Source: a virus | Strand: one strand, 5' to 3' | DNA length: 62,910 bases | IMG/VR virus record: IMGVR_UViG_3300031857_021280 | Location: 1-62,910 of that record | Shown: positions 27,807 to 36,232 of the stretch, piece after piece | Numbering within the stretch: position 1 is the first letter of the stretch | How the letters are laid out: each line of letters opens with the position of its first letter | The notes under the pieces: generated by a model | Database searches by the model: none | What the model was told of the DNA's origin: nothing | What the model saw: only the letters and a program-made list of their open reading frames with translations | Position numbers and translations under genes: made by a program

Positions 27807-29399
27807 TTATTTTATTTTTGTCATCAAATCCTTCATTCTTAAGAATTGTGGATTTTCATACGTTTTACTTTCGATTAGATTTGTTGATGAACCATTAGAT
27901 GGTGTTTTAACAACTCGTCTTTCGATAGATTCTTTTATTGTATTAGATGAACCTTTTCCATCTAATTCTGTTTTAATTGTTTTGTACAAAGATTTTGATT
28001 CTTTCAAAGTATCGACTTCGTCAAATCTTCTAAGAATGTTAATCTTTTCTTGTTTAGTAGTTGAATGTTCAGTGAACAATCTTGTTGAATACGCCAAATT
28101 GGAATTAAATACAGCAACTTCATTCAATTTGTTTCTAAAGAAGTCAAGAGCCTTTTTGTACTCTTCATTTTTTTCTCTTAAAACATTGATTTCATTTTGT
28201 ACTGATTCAGAATGAACACCGTTTTCACCGTAAACTAAGTTTCTGTTTGGAGTGACCCCTTTTCTTAAGCCTCTACCACGTTTAGAACCTTTACCATATG
28301 TTCTAGCAGCTTCTTTTGTTTCTGCTTCTTCTTCATGGTAATCCATTCCTTCGTTGTATTCTTCTTCATTCCATTCTTCATCCATTTCTTTATCTTCCAT
28401 TTCAGTAACACCATGTTTGATTTTTGGATATTTAAACTTCGGACCTTTTCTTTTCAGATTTTCACCTTGTTTTTTATCATCCTTGAATCCTTTGTCGTTT
28501 ACTTCCATTTTAGAAAAAGTTTTCATCGGTTTTCCAAAACCAAGTCCAACAGCTTTGAATGCCTCCATTACGGATTCCAAATCTTCTTCATCGATTTCAT
28601 AAACTGTTTCTTCTTGTTCTTCTTCTTCGTCCATGTACATACCTTCAAATTCTTCTTCTTCGTCCATGTACATACCTTCAAATTCTTCTTCTTCGTCCAT
28701 GTACATACCTTCAAATTCTTCTTCTTCGTCCATGTACATACCTTCAAATTCTTCTTCTTCGTCCATAAACAAATTAAAGTCCATGTTTTCTGATTCTTCA
28801 ACTTCTAACTCATATATCACATTTTCTGCCATTTGAGTTTCTTCTGTTTCTTCGGGTTCATCACCAACACTTATAAGATATTCAACATCCTTTTGATTAT
28901 CTGACAAATGGATATAATCATCGTCTTTTTTAACAATGATTCCATCTTCATCACCCATCGCTTTGAATACTTTCAAAATTTCTTCAGGGGAAGCTGATGT
29001 CATATCAAGTGGTGGCATTTCATTACCCGTTTCATTATCACCCATCATAGGTTCTTCTAGGTCGGAAAAATCGCCTACTTCTTCATCACCTTGCGGTTCA
29101 TTAAATTTTTCTACCGCAGAAAAGTCAATTTCCTCACCTTCAGGTTCAACTTCCGTTTCGTCTTCTAAGTCAACATCAACTTCTTCTTCACCTTCTGGTT
29201 CTTCAGGAGCGTCTTGTTCCCGTAGATTTTTTTTGTAACCACCTAATGATTCTTTTACTAATTCACTGATTTCTTCCTTCATAGTTGAAGCAAGTATTCC
29301 TTTTGCGTTTTCATTGATAGCGTCTTCAAGGTTCTTTATTTGTAATAAAGCCTCTTCAACTACCGATTTATTTTCATTTATTCCCATTTTTAAATGCAA
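27807..29399 (-). CDS. gp22: Prohead core scaffold protein, gp22-like
   Basis: The protein has 530 residues. The start may be the ATG at 29399 or, more simply, the ATG at 29387 (MGINENKS). The N-terminal 50 residues are helical. Residues 60-290 are extremely acidic and include a tandem 11-residue repeat (MYMDEEEEFEG). The C-terminal 150 residues, with KLNEVAVFNSNLAYSTRLF and KINILRRFDEVDT, match the conserved end of T4-like gp22 scaffolds. It lies between the protease and capsid genes as in T4. It is larger than T4 gp22 (269 residues), mainly because of the acidic insertion. It should be degraded by the protease during maturation. Confidence 0.85.
   Translation of the reverse strand: MHLKMGINENKSVVEEALLQIKNLEDAINENAKGILASTMKEEISELVKESLGGYKKNLREQDAPEEPEGEEEVDVDLEDETEVEPEGEEIDFSAVEKFNEPQGDEEVGDFSDLEEPMMGDNETGNEMPPLDMTSASPEEILKVFKAMGDEDGIIVKKDDDYIHLSDNQKDVEYLISVGDEPEETEETQMAENVIYELEVEESENMDFNLFMDEEEEFEGMYMDEEEEFEGMYMDEEEEFEGMYMDEEEEFEGMYMDEEEEQEETVYEIDEEDLESVMEAFKAVGLGFGKPMKTFSKMEVNDKGFKDDKKQGENLKRKGPKFKYPKIKHGVTEMEDKEMDEEWNEEEYNEGMDYHEEEAETKEAARTYGKGSKRGRGLRKGVTPNRNLVYGENGVHSESVQNEINVLREKNEEYKKALDFFRNKLNEVAVFNSNLAYSTRLFTEHSTTKQEKINILRRFDEVDTLKESKSLYKTIKTELDGKGSSNTIKESIERRVVKTPSNGSSTNLIESKTYENPQFLRMKDLMTKIK
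28617..28768 (-). repeat. 33-bp in-frame tandem repeat in the scaffold gene
   Basis: Four complete, apparently identical 33 bp units (about 28617, 28650, 28683 and 28716) are followed by a partial fifth. Each unit encodes the acidic 11-residue block MYMDEEEEFEG. The near identity suggests recent slippage expansion. Confidence 0.9.
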
Positions 29400-29491
29400 T
29401 ACATTATGCGTTTATTTACCAAATAAATATGTAGCAAGTTAAAAAAAGTTTATTTTTGGATAATGTCAGACAAAAAAAAGTTCAATAAAAC

Positions 29492-29518
29492 AAAAAAAGG
29501 ACACATTACGTGTCCTTT
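29492..29518 (-). terminator. Intrinsic terminator after the 29541 gene
   Basis: On the minus strand: AAAGGACAC, a 4-5 nt loop, GTGTCCTTT, then TTTTG. It is one of four terminators with the same GGACAC stem in this window. It ends transcription before the scaffold and capsid genes. Confidence 0.85.
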
Positions 29519-29540
29519 CAATCCTTAAAAGAATAGTTTA

Positions 29541-29837
29541 TCAATAATTTTCTTCACCAAGAATATCGTATAATTCGTCCTCGTGGTTATCAGAAATATA
29601 AGCCAAATCATCTTTGAAATTAGACATAATTTTTTTAGCCAATTTCATTGCTTTTCCTTTCATCGAGTCATCGTAATCCCCTAACTCCTTAAGTGCGTTA
29701 ACAACTTCATCAAACACATCCTTTATTGTTATAGACATTCCTTTACTTTCCTTTTTATTATCATCTTCTTCTTCTTTGATTACACGTTTAACAATTCGTG
29801 TTAAATCTCTTTCAGTCAGACGGTTAATTTTTTTCAT
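29541..29837 (-). CDS. Small putative internal head protein with capsid-targeting leader
   Basis: The protein has 98 residues. The leader MKKINRLTERDLTRIVKR ends in V-I-K-E, then EEDD, again fitting [I/L]-x-E cleavage. It is nearly the same as the leaders of the 40707 and 41256 proteins. The remainder is a small acidic helical domain (KDVFDEVVNALKELGDYD). It lies inside the head-assembly block between protease and scaffold genes, which supports a head role. The function after ejection or in the head is unknown. Confidence 0.65.
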   Translation of the reverse strand: MKKINRLTERDLTRIVKRVIKEEEDDNKKESKGMSITIKDVFDEVVNALKELGDYDDSMKGKAMKLAKKIMSNFKDDLAYISDNHEDELYDILGEENY

Positions 29838-29880
29838 AATTTTATTTTTAATTTTTTTATTTTAATAATAAATATAAGTT

Positions 29881-29910
29881 AAAAAAAAAAAGGACACGTA
29901 ATGTGTCCTT
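29881..29910 (-). terminator. Intrinsic terminator after the 29934 gene
   Basis: On the minus strand: AAGGACAC, a 5 nt loop, GTGTCCTT, then a run of more than ten T. The stem is the same as at 29492, 370 bp away, so the small gene between them is flanked by near-identical terminators. Confidence 0.88.
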
Positions 29911-29933
29911 CTAAACCTTAAAAATTTAATTGA

Positions 29934-30149
29934 TTATTCAATTACCTCATCAATTTTACTTTCTGTAATTGAAGTTATTCTCCAATCCATTGTATAGTTT
30001 TCATAAACTTTGGTAACTTTTGCTTCAACGTCAGTCGGTGAATAACCCAAAACCAATTTTTCTTCTTTCATCTTTTTTACTTTACCTGATTCAGTATCCA
30101 ATAAATCAGAAGTAATTTTTGCTACAAAATATTTTTCTCCTTGTTCCAT
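29934..30149 (-). CDS. Small DUF4494-like protein
   Basis: The protein has 71 residues. The pattern KYFVAKITSDLLD, KEEKLVLGYSPTDVEAKV and WRITSITESKIDEVIE resembles the DUF4494 family of Bacteroidota and their phages (from memory). It is a small alpha-beta protein with no signal peptide. It starts 6 nt after the protease gene, so it is co-transcribed with it. The function is unknown. Confidence 0.55.
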   Translation of the reverse strand: MEQGEKYFVAKITSDLLDTESGKVKKMKEEKLVLGYSPTDVEAKVTKVYENYTMDWRITSITESKIDEVIE

Positions 30150-30155
30150 AAATTT

Positions 30156-30863
30156 TTATTTACCCAAATAATCGGATAATCTTTTCATTAAGTCAACTGA
30201 TTTTTCTAAACCGCCAAAAGAATTTACATTTTCATGCTCTGTAAGTTTTTCTTCATATTTAGGTCTATCTTCTTTATTTAAGTATAGATATGCTCCAGGT
30301 GTAGAAGGTGAAGATACCAAGTCGAAACATATTAGTTCAAAATCTTCTTGCACTTCATTTTGTTCACCTTTCTTAACCAATGAACCAACCCCACGCGAAG
30401 ACACACCCATAGTAACCCCTTGTCTCATCATGTTTGCTGCAATATCGCCTTTAGACGATACAATACCTCTTTCATGGAATCCTGGTGTTGTAAGTAATTT
30501 AATTTTACCCATAAGTACGTTACCTTCCCACCATACATCTGTTATTAAATGTGAAACTCTGTCCAAATCAATTAAAGATGATTCAGGGTGATTTAATTCC
30601 GAAATTGACATCCCTTTATTAATCATTTCTTTGTACTTTTCGGCTTCTCTTTTCAATATTTTTTCAGGGTATACCCTTCCGTTTCTGTTTGGTACACCGT
30701 ATTTTTGTAGTGTCGCATAAAATACAAATGGTTTAGAATAATCTAATTGTCCGTAGGATTCATTTATTGTTTTATTATTTCTTACATCATTTAAACTGAT
30801 TAATCCTGCGTCGTGTTCAATTAAAATCCCTTTACCAATATCACTAGGTCCTAATATTTTCAT
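30156..30863 (-). CDS. gp21: Prohead core protease, gp21-like
   Basis: The protein has 235 residues. Catalytic signatures of the S80 prohead protease family are visible: the His in SELNHPE (His92), the Ser in MGVSSRG (Ser155 or Ser156) and the acidic segment ICFDLVSSPS (Asp181). The N-terminal NRNGRVYPEKIL is also typical. It should cleave scaffold, capsid propeptide and internal-protein leaders after [L/I]-x-E. The length is close to T4 gp21 (212). It lies upstream of the scaffold and capsid genes as in T4. Confidence 0.9.
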   Translation of the reverse strand: MKILGPSDIGKGILIEHDAGLISLNDVRNNKTINESYGQLDYSKPFVFYATLQKYGVPNRNGRVYPEKILKREAEKYKEMINKGMSISELNHPESSLIDLDRVSHLITDVWWEGNVLMGKIKLLTTPGFHERGIVSSKGDIAANMMRQGVTMGVSSRGVGSLVKKGEQNEVQEDFELICFDLVSSPSTPGAYLYLNKEDRPKYEEKLTEHENVNSFGGLEKSVDLMKRLSDYLGK

Positions 30864-30876
30864 AATACTTTTTAAG

Positions 30877-30884
30877 TATAAATA
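30877..30884 (-). promoter_or_regulatory. TATTTATA element before the protease gene
   Basis: On the minus strand ATATTTATACTTAAAAAG lies 13 nt before the ATG of the protease gene and directly abuts the stop codon of the preceding gene. It is one copy of the recurrent element. Confidence 0.4.
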
Positions 30885-31334
30885 TTATATCATACTGAAT
30901 TCTTTGATTTTTGTCTTGCTTAAGGTAAAGTATTTAGAATTTTTCAGTTCGTCAAAGTATACCGATTGTGCAATTTTTTTAATTTTGTTTCTTAAAATAA
31001 GGGATTTGAAATCATAATCTTTGTTATGGATAAAAAGGGTGATTTCTAAATTTAGAAAACTTTTTTTGTTCTTTTGTATTCCACTTGTTCTTAAATCTAA
31101 ATCTACTATTTGTTTTCTTTCGAAGGTGTTTGTTTCGACTACTTCTAACAGGTTGTGTAATATTTGTCTTTTAATTTGTCCTGTAATTTTTGTCCAATTT
31201 GTGTAATCGTCATTTGGTTCAATCCAAGTCTGTATAACAATGTATAAAGATTTGAACTCTTTGGAATCGACTGTGCCGTAATAACACTTTGCATCATCAA
31301 AAATGTTTAATTTTGACGTTTTTCCTTTTTTCAT
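30885..31334 (-). CDS. Protein of unknown function in the head block
   Basis: The protein has 149 residues and is not recognised. It has a basic N-terminus and mixed alpha-beta segments (LYIVIQTWIEPNDDY, QIKRQILHNLLEVV) and no signal peptide. It lies immediately upstream of the protease gene on the same strand. By position, between portal and protease, it corresponds to the place of T4 genes 67 and 68, but no similarity is visible. Confidence 0.6.
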   Translation of the reverse strand: MKKGKTSKLNIFDDAKCYYGTVDSKEFKSLYIVIQTWIEPNDDYTNWTKITGQIKRQILHNLLEVVETNTFERKQIVDLDLRTSGIQKNKKSFLNLEITLFIHNKDYDFKSLILRNKIKKIAQSVYFDELKNSKYFTLSKTKIKEFSMI

Positions 31335-31415
31335 TTTTCATAACTTAATCGTTTATTGTTTTAGTTAAATATAAAAAATTATTAAGGATATGTCAAAATT
31401 TAAAAAAATCCCTTA

Positions 31416-31423
31416 TATTTATA
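31416..31423 (+). promoter_or_regulatory. TATTTATA element before the bS21 gene
   Basis: An exact copy on the plus strand, 18 nt before the ATG of the bS21 gene, within CCTTATATTTATATC. Because bS21 lies on the opposite strand to its neighbours it needs its own promoter, and this is the best candidate. No Shine-Dalgarno sequence stands before the ATG. Confidence 0.4.
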
Positions 31424-31441
31424 TCAATAACGACAAAAAAT

Positions 31442-31624
31442 ATGATTATAGTAGAAGTAAAGAATGCGAATTCTATTGAAAGCGCTTTGAAAACCTATAA
31501 ATTTAAAGTTTATAGAACAAAGCAAAATGAAATTTTGAAAAATAGGCAAGAATATGTAAAACCTTCAGTGAAAAAACGCTCACAGAAAAATAAGGCTATT
31601 CATATTCAAAAAAACAAGAACTAA
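31442..31624 (+). CDS. rpsU: Phage-encoded ribosomal protein bS21
   Basis: The protein has 60 residues. MIIVEVKNANSIESALKTYK, then RTKQNEILKNRQEYVKPSVK, then KRSQKNKAIHIQ, aligns without gaps to Bacteroidota bS21 as I recall it (pattern IxVKxGENIDxALKRYK, RQLRxRxxFVKPSVxKR, KAAYIQ). It would join the 30S platform near the 16S 3' end. Position 54 is His where flavobacterial bS21 has Tyr. The gene is on the plus strand within minus-strand head genes, suggesting insertion. It ends 1 nt before the convergent membrane-protein gene. Confidence 0.85.
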   Translation: MIIVEVKNANSIESALKTYKFKVYRTKQNEILKNRQEYVKPSVKKRSQKNKAIHIQKNKN

Positions 31625-31867
31625 TTATTCGCTCTTTTTTGAATCCCTTTTCCCAAAAATTCTTTCAGTAGAAGTTAAACCTAATGTACCAAACGCTAGT
31701 AACCCAACAGTTTCAACTAGCATATCTGATGGTGCAATTTCACCATGTGAAAATGAATTAGCAAGAAGTGTAACATTTAAAAATAATACACAAATCAATC
31801 CTGATAATCTTTTTGATGAAATACTACCTGATTCATCACTCAATAGTTTTACTATAAAATTTTTCAT
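31625..31867 (-). CDS. Small membrane protein, possible holin
   Basis: The protein has 80 residues with two hydrophobic segments, RLSGLICVLFLNVTLLANSF and MLVETVGLLAFGTLGLTS, separated by a short polar loop, and a charged C-terminus (RIFGKRDSKKSE). The size, two membrane spans and charged tail fit class II holins, but many small phage membrane proteins look alike. It overlaps the upstream gene by 4 nt and has no lysin neighbour. Holin function is an inference. Confidence 0.5.
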   Translation of the reverse strand: MKNFIVKLLSDESGSISSKRLSGLICVLFLNVTLLANSFSHGEIAPSDMLVETVGLLAFGTLGLTSTERIFGKRDSKKSE

Positions 31868-32592
31868 AATCCCGCATTTAAATTTCTTAGTTTATATAAA
31901 TTATAATAATCGTATTTCGACTCTTTTATTTTTTGTATTGTATCATTAACTGCCTTTGTAAGTTCAGTATCTTTGGACTCATTCAAACTCATTTTTAATT
32001 TTGAAATTGCTTGTTCTTTCAAGTTGTCCATTTCTTTTTTTATTTCTTTTGTCGATAATTTTACGATTGAATTTAATTCTTTTCTTTCTTGTTCACTTAA
32101 ATTAGAAAAACGATTAGTTAAAGTTGAATTTGCAATTTTAACCATTGAACTAATTGGAACATTTATTTTTTCGATTTCTTTTTCTTTTTTACTTTCAGTA
32201 ATAATTTTTTTGATATTTTTTTTAGATTCTAAAACTGTTTCTAAATTTTTGATACTATTGTTGTAAATGATAGTATCAATATCATTATAGTTGTTTGAAT
32301 CTTTTTTTACGATATTACTAATCCAATAGTTTACCATACCAAGTTCTTCGTCATTGTTTTCAATCAATATTTGAGCATATTCTATTGATTCATTGATATA
32401 ATCATCAGCAATGTCGTTCGGTAAGTTTTTATTTGTGGACAAATCATCATAAATGAAATACAATTCAGATAAATCTTTGTTTTCTAAAACCACAGATTTA
32501 AATTGATTCATAAACATTTTGAATTGAGGTTTCCCATACAATTCAATTGATGCTTTTTCTATTTTTGATTTAATATTTCCAAAAGTATTCAT
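31864..32592 (-). CDS. Helical protein between portal and protease genes, possible head-core protein
   Basis: The protein has 242 residues, predominantly helical and charged, with no signal peptide. It contains several [I/L]-x-E-like sites (KIITESKK, MSLNESKD), which a gp21-type protease could cut. Its place after the portal gene equals that of the small core proteins gp67 and gp68 in T4, so a prohead core role is plausible. No direct family match is recognised. A CAATAAATA element (plus strand) lies 11 nt before the start. Confidence 0.55.
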   Translation of the reverse strand: MNTFGNIKSKIEKASIELYGKPQFKMFMNQFKSVVLENKDLSELYFIYDDLSTNKNLPNDIADDYINESIEYAQILIENNDEELGMVNYWISNIVKKDSNNYNDIDTIIYNNSIKNLETVLESKKNIKKIITESKKEKEIEKINVPISSMVKIANSTLTNRFSNLSEQERKELNSIVKLSTKEIKKEMDNLKEQAISKLKMSLNESKDTELTKAVNDTIQKIKESKYDYYNLYKLRNLNAGL

Positions 32593-32612
32593 ATTGTTTT
32601 TACAATAAATAT

Positions 32613-34412
32613 TTACTTGTTGATTAAATCGTTAAGTTTTTCATTTATTTCTACAAGAGAATTTTTTCCTTTGGACAAATCTAGTGTATCATTTCCATAA
32701 AATAACGTTTCTTCTAGTATCAAATCTAACCCATCTTTAACAAATCTTTCAGGTGTTACTGCGGCTTCACCACCTGCTGGTGGTTCACTCGGTGGTGGAG
32801 GTGCCCCACCTCCTGGTTCAGGAGGCATTCCTCCACCTTCAGCAGGTGCCCCTGCAGGTTCAGAATCCTTTTTACCATATAAATTATCGATATTATCAAA
32901 TAATCCTGTTTTAGTAATAACTTCTGCAGTTTTACCAAGTTCAGCAGCAACCGCTCTTTCAACCCTCTGTTGTTGTAAGTCAAGTCTAATTTCTTCATCA
33001 CTAAATCCAAGTATGTGTTTCTTAGCCCATGACGCTGAAACAGGAGCAACTGAATCTTGAATCGGTGCAACAGCGTCTTTGTATAACGTAATTTTTTCTT
33101 TCCATACTTCCACACCAAGTAAATCTGCTTGTTTGGATGGGTTGTGAAGTCCAAGACTGAAATTTGTTAATTCATCTTCAAACCCTAACAAAAATAAATG
33201 TATAATCGCAATTTTATTCAATTCCGCCAACATTGATTTTTGGATTCTATTGATTGTTCTTGCAAATCTAATATCAAGTAATGATAAGTTTTTACCATCA
33301 CCCACCGCTTCTTCAAAACCTAAATAAGCCTTTGGTACACGAAGTGCGGTAACCAATTTCTTTTGGATATATTCAATATCTGCGATTTCCGCCAAGTTTG
33401 TACCACCAGGTAATGTCTCTATTGGGTTTGTTTGTGCCGGATCTCTAACAGGAATAAAGAAGTCTTGATCGACTGCCAACTGATTGTACCTCATATCAAC
33501 GTTACCTGTTTTGGGATCAGCAATCTGATCTCGTTTGAATTTGTTTGCAACTCTTTGTACATATGGGTCAACATCTTTATCATCCATGTTTCCAACAAAT
33601 ACCTTAAACACTCTTCTTTCAGGTGCTCTTGACACCCTGTATATTAACATAGCATCTTCAGAAAGTAATAATTGTTTCCAAATTCTTCTTGCTTTTTCTA
33701 ACATAGATGTTCCGTAAGGAAGTTTTCTGTCATCACCTAATATTCTGAAATGTCCTACTTCCCAAAGATTGAATTCCATGTTTTTTTCTTTCCATACAAA
33801 CTTCAATGCATCGTTTTCCATTTCTTGTGAATACTTGTCAGGTTGAAAACGCATCCCTTTTTCCAATCTTTCAATTTGGATATTCGGTAATTGTTGACAT
33901 CCTACAACACCTTTTTCTGGATCCAATTTCAAATAAATAAAGTTGTCACCAAATTTACAAGTGTTTCTTGTCCACATTGGGAGATTTGTATTAATATCCA
34001 TTCTGGTGACAAATAAATCAGTCAAAACAGATTTAATTCTTTTTGATTCAGAATAAACTTTTAATATATCACCATCTTTATCGGGTGTTGTAGATTCTTC
34101 AGCATAAACATCAAGAGCTGCCGATATTTCAGGTGTATATTCCATTGATTCATAGTCATAATATGAAGCCATTCTTGTTGGTTCATAATATACTGCTTGT
34201 TGGTAAAGGTTAGATTCAACCTTTTGCCATTGTTTACCCAAATAAACAGTTTGTTGTGCTTGAAGTTTTTCAACTTCATATTCTTGTTTATCTGTTGTTT
34301 TTAATAGTTCTTTTTTATCGAACTTGAATACGGGTGATTGTTGATCGAGTGTAGCACTTGGACCGAATGTCTTACTCAACCTTTGCCATATTGTATATTT
34401 GTCTTGTGCCAT
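32613..34412 (-). CDS. gp20: Portal vertex protein, gp20-like
   Basis: The protein has 599 residues. Conserved T4-like portal segments are present: MEYTPEISAALDVYAEEST, WTRNTCKFGDNFIYLKLD, KLPYGTSMLEKARRIWKQ and VSRAPERRVFKVFVGNM. It forms the dodecameric ring at the head vertex for DNA entry. T4 gp20 has 524 residues; the extra length lies in a C-terminal Pro/Gly-rich insert (EGGGMPPEPGGGAPPPP) followed by a helical tail. It follows the terminase gene by 40 nt. Confidence 0.92.
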   Translation of the reverse strand: MAQDKYTIWQRLSKTFGPSATLDQQSPVFKFDKKELLKTTDKQEYEVEKLQAQQTVYLGKQWQKVESNLYQQAVYYEPTRMASYYDYESMEYTPEISAALDVYAEESTTPDKDGDILKVYSESKRIKSVLTDLFVTRMDINTNLPMWTRNTCKFGDNFIYLKLDPEKGVVGCQQLPNIQIERLEKGMRFQPDKYSQEMENDALKFVWKEKNMEFNLWEVGHFRILGDDRKLPYGTSMLEKARRIWKQLLLSEDAMLIYRVSRAPERRVFKVFVGNMDDKDVDPYVQRVANKFKRDQIADPKTGNVDMRYNQLAVDQDFFIPVRDPAQTNPIETLPGGTNLAEIADIEYIQKKLVTALRVPKAYLGFEEAVGDGKNLSLLDIRFARTINRIQKSMLAELNKIAIIHLFLLGFEDELTNFSLGLHNPSKQADLLGVEVWKEKITLYKDAVAPIQDSVAPVSASWAKKHILGFSDEEIRLDLQQQRVERAVAAELGKTAEVITKTGLFDNIDNLYGKKDSEPAGAPAEGGGMPPEPGGGAPPPPSEPPAGGEAAVTPERFVKDGLDLILEETLFYGNDTLDLSKGKNSLVEINEKLNDLINK

Positions 34413-34452
34413 TATTTTCTTTTTTAAAAAATTAAATAGGTTTACCTATAAA

Positions 34453-36228
34453 CTAAACCCTTCCTTTACCGAATAACCATAAATAGTTTTCATAGTCACT
34501 TTTAGTCGGTCCACTTTTTGGGAAATTGTTCATACCATAAACATCAACAGGTATACCTGGATTAAAACTTCTTGTTGGATCGGCATGAACCTTTGATTCA
34601 ACTTGCCAAGATTCAATCATTGCCTTAGTTTGTTCTGTTGCTTTTTCCAATTGTGCAAAAGAAGTTTCAGCAACATATATCGCCATTGCAAAAGACATAA
34701 TTAAGTCATCATGTTGTCCTTTTTGGTGATCAGGTCTACCATTCACATATACAAACGTATTTAGTTCATTAAATAATCTTTGTGATTTTAAAGAAAAGTC
34801 ATATCTTAACGCTTCTTCAAACGCTTGTATAATTAAAACTCTTTTTGCATTAAAATTAATTCCCGGTATTTTATCTTGTGCCTTAGGGTTCCACTTCCAT
34901 TTATCTGCTGGATTTACTCCATCAACATATAAATTTCTATATCCTAGTTCTTGTAGTTTTCTTGATGTAGAAACACCCATACCCCCCGTTATATCGGTAA
35001 CAATAAAGGCGTTATACATAGTTCCCCATTTATATGCGATTTCTGCAAGTACATCAGGTGGAATTTTTCCCATGTATTCTAATACTTGTTCCCTATTGTC
35101 AAAATCAATCACTGATATTGTACTAAAATCTTCACTATCACCTCTTGATACATCAACACCCATAATATATCGGTGTCCTGCAATTGGTTCTTTCCATTGC
35201 CAAAGAGCACCACCCATAAATTTATTTTCAGGTTCTTTGATATGGTTTTCTTTTATTTTTTTCATAGTTTCAGGTGGGATTACATTATCCCCTGAACCTA
35301 AAAAGTTACATTCTAATTCCTGTGAAATTTTTCTCTTATCGAATTTAAGTTTTTTAGCCATAGCCTCGAACCAAGAACTATATGCCTTATAACCATTTTC
35401 AATTTTTTCTTTTATTTCAGGAAAATTTCTGTCACTAACTTTTATTTGACTATAGTCTAATGTGATTTCATTATCATTATAATCACTTCTATTCAGCATA
35501 TAGTGAACAATGTCATCACATTTTATAAGTTTTAAATCTTTTGAATATCGTGGATCACGATACCAATACATTTCTGTTATTCTAAAGTCATTCATTCCTT
35601 TGATTGCTTGACTGTATATAGAGTAGTAAATTGGGTCGAATCCGTTTGGTGTTGAAATTACAATAACTTTACCCCCTGTTGATAAAGACGCCATACACGC
35701 AGACCAAAAATCTTCATCGGCATCAATGTACGCCGCTTCGTCAAATATTAGTATCGTTGGTGTATAACCACGAAGTGCATCTTTTGATGTTGCAACCGCC
35801 TTCACTTCACACCCATTAGTTAATTTAAAGTGTCTTTGTGAATTTTTTTCATTTGAAAATGTTACACCCATCCATTTCGGCCACTGATCAACAAACGCAC
35901 GAACTTTGTTTGCCATTTCGACTGCCGTGTCCAATTTGTTAGCGATTATAAGAATTTTTTCAGGTTTTTCCTTTCTTGCAAAAACAAGTCTTTTGGAAGC
36001 CCATGCAGATGTTACTGTTGATACACCTGCTTGTCGATATTTAAGTGCGATGTTTTCTTCACATTCATCGTAATCTTTTACAAGTGTTACTTGATCATTA
36101 AACAGTTCTAACGGAACATATTTTGATTGTGTGTTATCGTAAGTTTGCAAATATGTTTTAAGTGCGTAGGGTGTGTCCTTTACACATTTTGCATATTCTA
36201 ATAGTGCTTGTTCTTTTGATAACGCCAT
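34453..36228 (-). CDS. terL: Terminase large subunit, gp17-like
   Basis: The protein has 591 residues. The ATPase domain shows YRQAGVST (residues 64-71) in the Walker A position, Walker B LIFDEAAYID (160-169) and motif III ISTPNG (191-196). The nuclease domain begins YIMGVDVSRGDSEDFS and ends with DDLIMSFAMAIYVAE, supplying the acidic metal ligands. Walker A lacks the usual Lys before the final Ser/Thr, as in some other phage terminases that use an upstream basic residue. It packages DNA into the prohead through the portal encoded next. Confidence 0.93.
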   Translation of the reverse strand: MALSKEQALLEYAKCVKDTPYALKTYLQTYDNTQSKYVPLELFNDQVTLVKDYDECEENIALKYRQAGVSTVTSAWASKRLVFARKEKPEKILIIANKLDTAVEMANKVRAFVDQWPKWMGVTFSNEKNSQRHFKLTNGCEVKAVATSKDALRGYTPTILIFDEAAYIDADEDFWSACMASLSTGGKVIVISTPNGFDPIYYSIYSQAIKGMNDFRITEMYWYRDPRYSKDLKLIKCDDIVHYMLNRSDYNDNEITLDYSQIKVSDRNFPEIKEKIENGYKAYSSWFEAMAKKLKFDKRKISQELECNFLGSGDNVIPPETMKKIKENHIKEPENKFMGGALWQWKEPIAGHRYIMGVDVSRGDSEDFSTISVIDFDNREQVLEYMGKIPPDVLAEIAYKWGTMYNAFIVTDITGGMGVSTSRKLQELGYRNLYVDGVNPADKWKWNPKAQDKIPGINFNAKRVLIIQAFEEALRYDFSLKSQRLFNELNTFVYVNGRPDHQKGQHDDLIMSFAMAIYVAETSFAQLEKATEQTKAMIESWQVESKVHADPTRSFNPGIPVDVYGMNNFPKSGPTKSDYENYLWLFGKGRV

Positions 36229-36232
36229 TCAT

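Noticed and set aside
28617-28768. Possible CRISPR array (33 bp regular repeats)
   Set aside because: The units are directly adjacent without spacers, in frame and coding for MYMDEEEEFEG. No cas genes are near.
28335-28793. Long plus-strand open frames opposite the scaffold repeat region
   Set aside because: They are reverse-strand images of the acidic GAA-rich repeats (Phe/His/Val repeats), with no plausible start context, and lie wholly inside the well-supported gp22-like gene.
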